Positions 1 through 6,935 of a stretch of DNA of 64,000 bases are shown here, one piece after another. A program made the position numbers and the translations under genes. The stretch is from Streptomyces davaonensis JCM 4913 (GTDB lineage: Bacteria > Actinomycetota > Actinomycetes > Streptomycetales > Streptomycetaceae): positions 9,218,326 through 9,282,325 of the forward strand of contig NC_020504.1 in the NCBI RefSeq assembly GCF_000349325.1, read 5' to 3'. Within the stretch, counting starts at the first letter, position 1, and each line of letters opens with the position of its first letter. Under the pieces are notes generated by a model that saw nothing but the letters and a program-made list of their open reading frames with translations, was not told the origin of the DNA and searched no databases.

Positions 1-1078
1 TCCGCCCGACGAGGCAGATCATCAGCACCGTGAGGACCAGCGCCACGCCCAGATGAACGGCGTGCTGCCAAGCACGCATCCGCCGCGGGGAACGGGCCGC
101 CATCACGAACGCCGCCGCCAGGACCAGCACCGCGTCCACGGCCACCAGCCACCACACCCGGCCGTCGTAGTCGGCGAGCGTGCCGAGGTTGAGGGTCGCG
201 GTCTCCTTACCGCGCAGCACCTCGTCCAGCACATGCGGCATCGGCAGGCCGAACGGGCCGTCCACCCGGCCCTCCCAGGTGGCGCCCAAGCCGATGGTGA
301 GCGCCAGCCACACCAGGTTCGGCAGCCCGAGCAGAATGACGGCGAGGGTCTCCCGCGCGTGCCCGCGGGCCACGGCCACGACCAGGCCGATCACCACACC
401 CAGGGCGACGCAGGCCAGCAGCAGCACGACCATGGCGTACGCGGCAGGGCGCACCGACTCCTGGAAGCGCAGCAGCCGGGGCGGCAGCGGAGCGCCCCGC
501 GACACCAGCAGGGCGAGGATCATGACGCCCGCGAGCCACAGCAGTCCGAAGAACAGCGTCGCCGGGACGTCGGTGCGAAAGCCCACCTTCGGCGAGACCC
601 CGAACAGCTCACCCAGGTCGCTCAGCGTGTCGTCACCGAGCGCGATGGTGAAGTCCTGGCGGGCGGTCAGGGCCAGACCCAGCAGCGCCAGCAGCCACAG
701 CAGGGCGACCCGGCCGGCCCAGCCCGCCAGTTCGCGCGCACCCGTCACCGCCCGGTGTCGCAGCGGCCGCAGGAAGGCGGCGGCAGTCACCAGGGCACCG
801 GCGAGCGTGACGGAGAGGGGGATCACGGTGAGACCGGCCGCGGACTCGGCGAGGCCGCCGGCGTCGCCCGACATCTCGACCGTGCCGCCGACGGCCGTGA
901 CCACGGTCGCGGCGACGACCCGGGGGAAGGCGTTGTCCGGCAGGTCCGTCGCGCCCGCCGCCCACAGGCCCAGCGCGGCGACGACCCCCATGGCGATCAG
1001 CCCGGCCAGCACGGCGATCAGGGCCTGCGGCCAGCCGTGCCGGGCAACTGCCTGGTCGGAGGGGGTGCGAGCGCTCAC
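1..1078 (-). CDS. Streptophobe family multi-pass membrane protein (partial, C-terminus off the left edge)
   Basis: About 359 residues are visible, reading from a GTG at 1078 to the window edge. The protein is almost entirely hydrophobic helices broken by short polar loops. Its N-terminal part has the motif LPDNAFPRVVAATVV, followed by VGGTVEMSGDAGG and FLRPLRHRAV, which I recognise from the streptophobe membrane family of streptomycetes. Function is unknown; it must sit in the cytoplasmic membrane. The GTG was chosen because the next upstream in-frame candidate is cut off by a stop and a -10-like TAGCGT lies 6 nt upstream, suggesting a leaderless mRNA. It is divergent from the DUF6777 gene. 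Confidence 0.8.
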   Translation of the reverse strand, partial: MSARTPSDQAVARHGWPQALIAVLAGLIAMGVVAALGLWAAGATDLPDNAFPRVVAATVVTAVGGTVEMSGDAGGLAESAAGLTVIPLSVTLAGALVTAAAFLRPLRHRAVTGARELAGWAGRVALLWLLALLGLALTARQDFTIALGDDTLSDLGELFGVSPKVGFRTDVPATLFFGLLWLAGVMILALLVSRGAPLPPRLLRFQESVRPAAYAMVVLLLACVALGVVIGLVVAVARGHARETLAVILLGLPNLVWLALTIGLGATWEGRVDGPFGLPMPHVLDEVLRGKETATLNLGTLADYDGRVWWLVAVDAVLVLAAAFVMAARSPRRMRAWQHAVHLGVALVLTVLMICLVGR

Positions 1079-1084
1079 CCTGCC

Positions 1085-1090
1085 ACGCTA
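1085..1090 (-). promoter_or_regulatory. Candidate -10 box (TAGCGT), leaderless geometry
   Basis: On the minus strand TAGCGT is followed by 6 nt and then the GTG of the streptophobe gene. It fits the Streptomyces TAnnnT -10 pattern and would place the transcription start on the start codon. No clear -35 box is seen. Confidence 0.4.
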
Positions 1091-1237
1091 AGCAGCACCG
1101 GCGCCGCCCGCCCGCCGGGAGGTCCGTCCGCGTCGGCTTGCGCACCGCGCGGGACAGGAGCACACAATGGTCACGATGTGGAAACGCGGCTAATGAGATG
1201 AATTGTCGCGAAAGTCCCGCATCGGGAAGAAGGGATC

Positions 1238-2521
1238 GTGAGCGTCGAACCTCCGTCGTCCGGACGCCCCACGGGACCCCCCTCGGGCCCCCTGTCCGGT
1301 CCCTCGCAACCGCCTGCCGGACCGCCCTCCGGCAGCGGCGGAGTCCCCTCCTCCCAGCCTCCGAGCAGCGGCGGCGGAGTCCCGCCCGGCCCGCCCACCG
1401 GCGGCAGCGGTGGCGGCGGTGTCCCCCCGGAGCCGGAACCCCACCGGCCCTGGTGGCGATCCGTACCGCGCATCGCCGTCGTGGCCACGGCGGTGGTGGC
1501 CGCCGTGGTGATCGCCCTGGTCTTCAGCCGCGGTGACGGCGGCTCCGGCTCCGGCGGCGAGGTCTTCCTCCAGGCCGCGGGCAAGTCCGGCCCCGACCCC
1601 TTCACCGAGTCCACCGCCACGGACAGCTCCGCCCCACCGGTCACCCCGACCCCGGCCGCCACCGACTCCGCCAATGCCGTCCAGGGTGTCGACGGCGGCG
1701 CCCCCGGTCTGTACGGCGGCACCCGCAACGTCGCGAGCTGCGATGTGGAGAAGCAGATCAAGGCGCTCCAGGCGGCCCCGGCGAAGAACAAGGCGTTCGC
1801 CTCCGTGGCCGGCGTCGACCCGTCCGGTGTCCCGGCCTATCTGCGTGACCTGACCCCCGTGCAACTGCGCATGGACACCCGCGTCACCAACCACGGCTAC
1901 CGCGACGGCAGCGCCACCAGCTATCAGGCCGTCCTCCAGAGCGGCACCGCCGTCCTCGTCGACGACCGCGGCGAGCCCCGGGTTCGCTGCGCCTGCGGCA
2001 ACCCGCTGACCCCGCCGGTCGCCCAGCAGTCCACGCCGAAGCCCACCGGCGACTCCTGGCCGTCGTACAGCTCCTCGAACGTGGTGGTGGTCCAGCCCGC
2101 CACGGTCGTCATCAATGTCTTCGTGGTCTACGACCCCGAGCACGACGACTGGTTCCACCGGCACCCCGGCGACACCGGGGGCAAGGACCAGAAGACGGAC
2201 CCGCCCGCCCACCAGCCCAAGCCGTCGACGATCACACCGCCCTCGACGTCCCCCGGCACCACGACGGCCTGCCCGTCGCCGCCCACGGGAACGCCCACCG
2301 GTGAGGCGACCGACTGCCCGACGTCACCGTCCGCACCGACCTCGCCCTCCGAGCCGACCACCCCGTCCGAGCCGACGAGCCCGCCGACCTCGGAACCCCC
2401 GTCGGAACCGGAGACGGCCGGCACCTCCAGCCCCGAGGTGCCGCTCGCTTCCACCACGACCGCCACGGCCTCCACCTCGCTCGCGACGAGCGGGAGTCCC
2501 TCTCTCTCGCCCGCGGTGTGA
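1238..2521 (+). CDS. DUF6777 domain membrane-anchored protein
   Basis: 427 residues. The first ~75 are a Pro/Gly/Ser-rich cytoplasmic segment (PPSG and GGSGGGG tracts). One transmembrane helix follows at about 78-97. The extracytoplasmic domain opens with EVFLQAAGKSGPDPFTEST, the signature I associate with DUF6777, and contains a CxC pair near residues 248-250. The last ~120 residues are a Pro/Thr/Ser-rich tail typical of wall-spanning linkers. Role unknown; the architecture suggests a surface-exposed domain anchored from inside. Start is GTG after GGGAAGAAGGGATC. It stands alone and is divergent from the streptophobe gene. Confidence 0.75.
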   Translation: MSVEPPSSGRPTGPPSGPLSGPSQPPAGPPSGSGGVPSSQPPSSGGGVPPGPPTGGSGGGGVPPEPEPHRPWWRSVPRIAVVATAVVAAVVIALVFSRGDGGSGSGGEVFLQAAGKSGPDPFTESTATDSSAPPVTPTPAATDSANAVQGVDGGAPGLYGGTRNVASCDVEKQIKALQAAPAKNKAFASVAGVDPSGVPAYLRDLTPVQLRMDTRVTNHGYRDGSATSYQAVLQSGTAVLVDDRGEPRVRCACGNPLTPPVAQQSTPKPTGDSWPSYSSSNVVVVQPATVVINVFVVYDPEHDDWFHRHPGDTGGKDQKTDPPAHQPKPSTITPPSTSPGTTTACPSPPTGTPTGEATDCPTSPSAPTSPSEPTTPSEPTSPPTSEPPSEPETAGTSSPEVPLASTTTATASTSLATSGSPSLSPAV

Positions 2522-2620
2522 CGCACCCGGCTCCCGGCACGGGGACTGCCCGGCGCGGCACTGGGTAAGAGGGCTGGTGCAGCAGCGTCCGGCCGAGGCC
2601 GGCTTCCGAGAGAGACACGC

Positions 2621-3073
2621 ATGATCGAACACGACGGGGCAGTGATTCCGACCGGCTTCGACGTGCCCGTGGAACCGCTCCGGCAGGCGGCCCACTACAG
2701 CGGGGAGCCGGGGTGCATCGCCGAGGCACGCTCCTTCGCCACCGTCTTCCTCGGCCGGCTGCGCACGGAATGGTGCGCCGACATCGGCGACCGGACCCAC
2801 GAAGCGGTCCTGCTGGTCGTCAGCGAGCTGGTCACCAACGCCGACCGGCACAGCAACGGCCCGTACATCCTGGACCTGGAGGGCACCGACGCCCAGGTCG
2901 CGGTCTGCGTCTACGACAGCAGCGCCGCACCGCCCCGCCGCTTTCCCCGCGACCCCGAGCGGGTCGGACGGCACGGCCTGGAGATAGTGCACGCGCTGGC
3001 GACGGACGTCGCCGTCGAACGCGTCCCGGTCGGCAAGCGGATCCGCGCGGTGGTCCGGCTGACCGGCCGGTGA
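2621..3073 (+). CDS. ATP-binding anti-sigma-factor-like protein (HATPase_c_2)
   Basis: 150 residues of the RsbW/SpoIIAB-like single-domain GHKL ATPase type that is greatly expanded in streptomycetes. The N-box region reads LLVVSELVTNADRHS, with the helix-borne E and N expected for Mg-ATP binding, and a G-box-like RVGRHGLEIV follows near residue 120. Members can bind and phosphorylate anti-anti-sigma factors or sequester sigma factors; no partner gene is adjacent. Start ATG follows AGAGAGACACGC. Cytoplasmic. Confidence 0.85.
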   Translation: MIEHDGAVIPTGFDVPVEPLRQAAHYSGEPGCIAEARSFATVFLGRLRTEWCADIGDRTHEAVLLVVSELVTNADRHSNGPYILDLEGTDAQVAVCVYDSSAAPPRRFPRDPERVGRHGLEIVHALATDVAVERVPVGKRIRAVVRLTGR

Positions 3074-3094
3074 CCGAGGTCCGGTCAACTCCCT

Positions 3095-3108
3095 GTTCGC
3101 GCAGGGCG
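3095..3108 (+). promoter_or_regulatory. ClgR-like box upstream of popR
   Basis: GTTCGC, 5 nt, then GCG. This matches the consensus I recall for ClgR (GTTCGC-N5-GCG), the activator of clp and lon genes in Streptomyces. It lies 62 nt upstream of the popR start and just upstream of the PopR-like palindrome. Confidence 0.45.
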
Positions 3109-3109
3109 A

Positions 3110-3126
3110 TTCTTCCCAGGGCAGAA
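3110..3126 (+). promoter_or_regulatory. PopR-like palindrome upstream of popR
   Basis: TTCTTCC-CAG-GGCAGAA, which matches 13 of 14 specified bases of the recalled PopR site TTCTGCC-N3-GGCAGAA. Its position 33 nt upstream of the -10 box suits an activator and implies autoregulation of popR. Confidence 0.6.
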
Positions 3127-3158
3127 CGCCGGACCCTTCCCCGCGCGGCCACGGCTCC

Positions 3159-3164
3159 TAGGCT
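3159..3164 (+). promoter_or_regulatory. Candidate -10 box of popR (TAGGCT)
   Basis: TAGGCT ends 6 nt before the GTG start codon, so transcription would begin at or next to it. No TTGAC-like -35 is present, consistent with activator dependence. Confidence 0.45.
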
Positions 3165-3170
3165 GGGAAG

Positions 3171-3572
3171 GTGAGCAACCAAGCGCCGAACCAAGCCCGC
3201 GTGATCCCGCTGCGCCCGCCGATGCGCCAGGAACCCCCGCGCCCCGACTCCGGGCCCGCACCCAGGGAACCCCTGTGGCGGGACCTGGTCGGTGACGTCC
3301 TGCGGCGCGAGCGCCTCGCCCAGGAGCGCACCCTCAAGGACGTGGCCGACGCCGCCCGGATCTCGATGCCCTACCTCTCCGAGGTGGAACGCGGCCGCAA
3401 GGAGGCCTCCTCGGAGGTCCTCGCGGCCGCCGCCCACGCCCTCGGGCTCGGCCTCGGCGACCTGCTGTCCCGGGCCCAGGGCGAGCTGATCCGCCTCACC
3501 AGCCGCCACAGCACGGTCGGCGGACGCGGCACGGCCGGATCGTCGTACAACGGACTCTGCCTGGCCGCCTGA
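3171..3572 (+). CDS. popR: PopR-like XRE-family activator of clpP3-clpP4
   Basis: 133 residues with a Cro/CI helix-turn-helix at about 40-95 (LKDVADAARISMPYLSEVER) closely resembling ClgR. The C-terminus ends Leu-Ala-Ala. PopR of S. lividans is known to be degraded by ClpP1P2 through a C-terminal di-alanine signal and to activate clpP3-clpP4, so the tail and the convergent clpP genes support the identity. By inference, loss of housekeeping ClpP activity would stabilise PopR and induce the backup protease. GTG start lies 6 nt after a -10-like TAGGCT; PopR- and ClgR-like boxes lie upstream. Confidence 0.85.
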   Translation: MSNQAPNQARVIPLRPPMRQEPPRPDSGPAPREPLWRDLVGDVLRRERLAQERTLKDVADAARISMPYLSEVERGRKEASSEVLAAAAHALGLGLGDLLSRAQGELIRLTSRHSTVGGRGTAGSSYNGLCLAA

Positions 3573-3590
3573 CGGCCGCCGCCCGGCGCC

Positions 3591-4193
3591 TCACACCCCG
3601 GCGAGGCGCCGGCTCACCACCTGGTCGGCGAGGCCGTACGCCACGGCCTCCTCGGCGGTGAACACCTTGTCGCGGTCCATGTCGGCGCGCAGCGTCGCCA
3701 CCTCGTGGTGGGTGTGCCGGGCCAGCACCTCCTCGACCTGTGCGCGGATCCGGACCATCTCCTTGGCCTGGAGCGCCAGGTCGGAGACCGTGCCCTGCCG
3801 CCCGCCGCTGGCCGGCTGGCCGAGCAGCACCCGGGAGTGCTCCAGCACCGACCGCCGCCCGGGATCCCCGCCCGCCAGCAGCACCGCCGCCGTGGACGCC
3901 GCCTGCCCCACGCAGAACGTGGAGATCGGCGCCTGGACGTAGGTCATCGTGTCGTAGATCGCCATCAGCGAAGTGAACGATCCACCGGGGGAGTTGATGT
4001 AGATCGCGATCTCGTGCTCGGGCGCCGCCGACTCCAGATGGAGGAGTTGCGCGATGACGACATTGGCCACCCCGTCGTCGATCTCCGTGCCCAGAAAGAT
4101 GATCCGCTCGTTCAGCAGGCGGCTGAACACATCGAAGGAACGCTCACCCTGCGGGGTGCGCTCGATGACGTTCGGAATCGTGTAACTCCCCAT
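3591..4193 (-). CDS. clpP4: ClpP4-type protease subunit with altered catalytic triad
   Basis: 200 residues, second gene of the clpP3-clpP4 operon, starting 2 nt after the clpP3 stop. ClpP fold motifs are clear: [16 protein letters not shown] with nucleophile Ser100, and the Asp171 region [14 protein letters not shown]. At the catalytic histidine position (normally HQP) the sequence is LLGQPAS with Gly125; the codon is GGC on the minus strand. I therefore predict weak or no intrinsic peptidase activity and a structural or regulatory role in a mixed ClpP3/ClpP4 tetradecamer. The ATG was chosen because longer in-frame readings run through clpP3 in another frame. Confidence 0.9.
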   Translation of the reverse strand: MGSYTIPNVIERTPQGERSFDVFSRLLNERIIFLGTEIDDGVANVVIAQLLHLESAAPEHEIAIYINSPGGSFTSLMAIYDTMTYVQAPISTFCVGQAASTAAVLLAGGDPGRRSVLEHSRVLLGQPASGGRQGTVSDLALQAKEMVRIRAQVEEVLARHTHHEVATLRADMDRDKVFTAEEAVAYGLADQVVSRRLAGV

Positions 4194-4195
4194 GA

Positions 4196-4834
4196 CTACA
4201 GCCCCATCCGTCGTTTTCCGGCAGCCGGGCTGACATCCGTGAAGGACTCCACCACCCGGTCGACCATGCCGTACTCGAGGGCCTCCTCGGCCGTGAACCA
4301 GCGGTCCCGGTCGCCGTCGCGGGAGATCGTCTCCGGGCTCTGGCCGGTGTGCTCGGCGGTGATCCGCTCGATGGTCTTCTTCGTGTGCTCCAGGTTCTCC
4401 GCCTGGATCTCGATGTCCGCGGTGGTGCCGCCGATCCCGGCCGACGGCTGGTGCATCATGATCCGCGCGTTGGGCAGCGAGTAACGCTTGCCCGCGGCGC
4501 CGACGCTCAGCAGGAACTGGCCCATGCTGGCGGCGAACCCCATCGCGAGCGTCGAGACGTCGTTCGGGATCAGCCGCATCGTGTCGTAGATGGCGAGGCC
4601 CGCGTGGACCGAGCCGCCCGGGCTGTTGATGAACAGGCTGATGTCGGTGCGCGGGTCCTCCGCGGAAAGGATCAGCAACTGCGCGCACACCCGGTTCGCG
4701 GAGACCTCGTCGACCTGGGTGCCCAGCAGCACGATCCGCTGCCCGAGCAACTGAGCCGCCAACTGGTCGTCGAACCGGGTGGGCGGGGTGTCGCCCTCCT
4801 CCGCCCGCGGAGCGAGCGCGGTGAGTGGAGTCAT
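4196..4834 (-). CDS. clpP3: ClpP3-type ATP-dependent protease proteolytic subunit
   Basis: 212 residues, a complete ClpP serine peptidase: [19 protein letters not shown], nucleophile Ser103 in FAASMG, His128 in MMHQP and Asp173 in [10 protein letters not shown]. It works in the cytoplasm with Clp ATPases. It is first in the operon with clpP4. An upstream ATG at 4873 is in frame, but the ATG at 4834 has GAGGAG about 6 nt upstream and gives the usual family length. Expression is expected to require PopR, whose palindrome lies at 4907-4921. Confidence 0.93.
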   Translation of the reverse strand: MTPLTALAPRAEEGDTPPTRFDDQLAAQLLGQRIVLLGTQVDEVSANRVCAQLLILSAEDPRTDISLFINSPGGSVHAGLAIYDTMRLIPNDVSTLAMGFAASMGQFLLSVGAAGKRYSLPNARIMMHQPSAGIGGTTADIEIQAENLEHTKKTIERITAEHTGQSPETISRDGDRDRWFTAEEALEYGMVDRVVESFTDVSPAAGKRRMGL

Positions 4835-4906
4835 GGGATCTCCTCGTCGTGGCGTGGATACCGTCGACTCCACTGTTGCCCGCGGACCCGCTCCACCGGG
4901 GATTTC

Positions 4907-4921
4907 TCTGCCCGCGGCAGA
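4907..4921 (-). promoter_or_regulatory. PopR-like palindrome upstream of clpP3-clpP4
   Basis: TCTGCC-CGC-GGCAGA, a perfect 15-nt palindrome with a 3-nt centre, 73 nt upstream of the clpP3 start. It matches 12 of 14 specified bases of the recalled PopR site TTCTGCC-N3-GGCAGAA. Confidence 0.7.
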
Positions 4922-5001
4922 TTCGCCCAGAGCAGAGCGATGAGTTCCGGCGCGAGCATGGGTCGATACAGGTGACCGCGTTCCACGCCCAGGAGGTACT
5001 C

Positions 5002-5484
5002 ATGGCCAGCAACGGTTTCACCACGTGTCTCTGGTTCGACACCCAGGCCGAGGAAGCCGCCGACTTCTACGTCTCCGTCTTCAAGAACTCCAGCATCGGC
5101 AGGACGGCCCGCTACCCCGAGGGCTCCATGCGCCCCGCCGGAACGGTGATGACGGTGGAGTTCACGGCCAACGGCCACCCGTTCCTCGCGCTCAACGGCG
5201 GCCCGCAGTTCAAGTTCAACGAGGCGATCTCCCTCATGATCTTCTGCGAGGACCAGGAGGAGATCGACTACTACTGGAACAGGCTCATCGAGAACGGCGG
5301 CGAGCCCGGCCCCTGCGGCTGGCTCAAGGACCGGTACGGCGTGTCCTGGCAGGTCATCCCCGACAGCCTCGACGCCATGACCAGCGACCCGGACCCGGCG
5401 AAGGCATCGCGCGCCACGCAGGCGATGCTCAGCATGGGCAAGCTCGACATCGCCGCCCTGAAGAAGGCGTACGACGGCGAGTGA
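5002..5484 (+). CDS. VOC family protein (PhnB / 3-demethylubiquinone methyltransferase-like)
   Basis: 160 residues with the PhnB-like layout: [20 protein letters not shown] at the start, then a [21 protein letters not shown] strand pair, [12 protein letters not shown], and the ending [11 protein letters not shown] typical of this VOC subgroup. Substrate unknown; many members do not bind metal. The ATG at 5002 is preceded by AGGAGG 5 nt upstream, so an earlier in-frame start is rejected. It ends only 4 nt from the stop of the convergent lipoprotein gene. Confidence 0.85.
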   Translation: MASNGFTTCLWFDTQAEEAADFYVSVFKNSSIGRTARYPEGSMRPAGTVMTVEFTANGHPFLALNGGPQFKFNEAISLMIFCEDQEEIDYYWNRLIENGGEPGPCGWLKDRYGVSWQVIPDSLDAMTSDPDPAKASRATQAMLSMGKLDIAALKKAYDGE

Positions 5485-5488
5485 GACC

Positions 5489-6382
5489 TCAGTCGCCGCG
5501 GATCACCCGGGTGACCTCCCGCGCCATCCGCAGGATGCCGGGCGACCGGACCGGGCACGGCTTCGGGGTCGATGTGGTGGGCGCCAGACAGAAGTGCAGA
5601 TAGTCGTCGTCGCGGTGCAGGGCGGTGCGGTCACGGCCCGGCGCGGTGCAGTAGTCCGGGTGCGCACGCTCGTAGTCCGTGCAGGGCAGCTCCCGCACCC
5701 AGGTGTAGCGGGCCTGCTCGGCGCTCACCGTCCGCCCGGCGTCCGCGACGAGATCGCCCGAGGCGTCGGCCTGCTCCTCGTAGAGCGCGTTCACCTGTCG
5801 GACCCGGTCGGGAGTGATCGGGTCCGGGCCCTGGAGCACCCAGACGATCCGCGGGCGGCGGTCCCCGCCCGCGGCGGCGATCTGCCCGGTGAGCTTCTTC
5901 AGATCCGCCGCGTACCGGTCGAAGTACGTCCGGGGATCGGCGTCGTGGGTGATGCCGTCCATGCAGGGCGTGTAGCCCCAGGCGTTGCCCCAGAACTGGA
6001 GCGCCACGAAGTCCGGGCGGAGCGAGCGCACCAGCGTGGCGGCCTTGTCGGCGTCCGGGACCAGCGACCGCTTGCCGGTGCCCTCCAGATAGTCGCAAGG
6101 GGTCGTGCCCGAGTACGGGGCACTGGTGTACTCGGCGCGCAACTCCCGGCGCAGCTCGGTCCCGAGCACCTTCTGCGCCTCCATCGCGAGCGAGTCGCCG
6201 AGGTACAGCACGGTCGGCGCCTTCACCGCGGCGGTCGGTGAGGCGGGCGCCTGCTGCTGGGTGGTGGCCGATGCCCTCGGTACCTCGGGGGCGGGTGCCT
6301 GGTCCGCCCCCGACGTCGGATCCCCGCAGCCGCCGAGCAGCGCCACGCCGAGCAGTAACCCCGCCATCCACGCCTTGCGCAT
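5489..6382 (-). CDS. SGNH/GDSL-type hydrolase lipoprotein
   Basis: 297 residues. An N-terminal lipoprotein signal (MRKAW, hydrophobic stretch, lipobox LLGGC near residue 19) is followed by a Pro/Ala/Thr linker. The catalytic domain carries block I as YLGDSLAMEA (nucleophile Ser), an oxyanion-type FWGNAW, and the terminal Asp-x-x-His as DYLHF. It is predicted to be an extracytoplasmic, membrane-anchored esterase or acyl hydrolase; substrate unknown. The start is the ATG just before the charged signal sequence; a longer reading would bury the signal peptide. Confidence 0.75.
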   Translation of the reverse strand: MRKAWMAGLLLGVALLGGCGDPTSGADQAPAPEVPRASATTQQQAPASPTAAVKAPTVLYLGDSLAMEAQKVLGTELRRELRAEYTSAPYSGTTPCDYLEGTGKRSLVPDADKAATLVRSLRPDFVALQFWGNAWGYTPCMDGITHDADPRTYFDRYAADLKKLTGQIAAAGGDRRPRIVWVLQGPDPITPDRVRQVNALYEEQADASGDLVADAGRTVSAEQARYTWVRELPCTDYERAHPDYCTAPGRDRTALHRDDDYLHFCLAPTTSTPKPCPVRSPGILRMAREVTRVIRGD

Positions 6383-6572
6383 GCGGCAACTCCCGCCCCG
6401 GAACCGGAAAACGGCTCCCCAGGCAAGCACAGCCGTGCCATCGGCGGAAGACCCGCGTCAACCACAGTCCACCGGGCACCCCCACGATCGAGTGATACGC
6501 GCCAACTGCCGTGAGCGTGCCCGCCGTTGATTCCTAGCGTGAACGCCGAGCACCGAATCCACAGGGAGAAGC

Positions 6573-6935
6573 ATGCGCATCGAGATCCGGGTCGCCACCG
6601 ACGACGGGCCCACGACCCTGGACCTGTACCGCTGGCTGCGCCGCGACCCGGACGTCCGCGGCCACGCCGACCTGTGCCTCGGCGCGCCGGCCGACGACGC
6701 GACCATGGGCGCCGCCGACGTCATCGACGTCGTGCTGGGTCACGGCATCGCCGCGCTCAACCTCGCCCTCTCCTACGTCGCCTGGCGCGCCGCCCGCCCC
6801 TCGGCCCCGGCCGTCACCCTCACCGTCGACGGCGTCTCCGTCACCGTGCAGGGGCCGTGCGACGAGGAGACGGTCCGTCTGCTGACCGGCCTGCTGGAGC
6901 GCCGTACGTCCGGCTCCGATCTGGAGTCCGTGTAG
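6573..6935 (+). CDS. Effector-associated constant component EACC1
   Basis: 120 residues. The pattern IRVATDDGPTTLDLYRWLRR near the start and DVVLGHGIAALNLALSYVAW in the middle matches EACC1, a small protein described in the literature on actinobacterial conflict systems as always accompanying an effector gene. It probably supports or restrains the neighbouring caspase; biochemistry is unknown. Start ATG follows AGGGAGAA; a TAGCGT -10-like box lies at 6535-6540. Its TAG stop overlaps the GTG of the caspase (TAGTG), so the two are translationally coupled. Confidence 0.85.
   Translation: MRIEIRVATDDGPTTLDLYRWLRRDPDVRGHADLCLGAPADDATMGAADVIDVVLGHGIAALNLALSYVAWRAARPSAPAVTLTVDGVSVTVQGPCDEETVRLLTGLLERRTSGSDLESV

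Noticed and set aside
53..1201. Long plus-strand open frame (about 382 codons) opposite the streptophobe gene
   Set aside because: His/Gln/Arg-rich low-complexity translation typical of an antisense shadow; the minus frame gives a convincing membrane protein.
3591..5042. A 483-codon minus frame that could be read as one large ClpP protein
   Set aside because: The clpP4 frame simply stays open through clpP3. The ATG at 4193, 2 nt after the clpP3 stop, and family length define clpP4.
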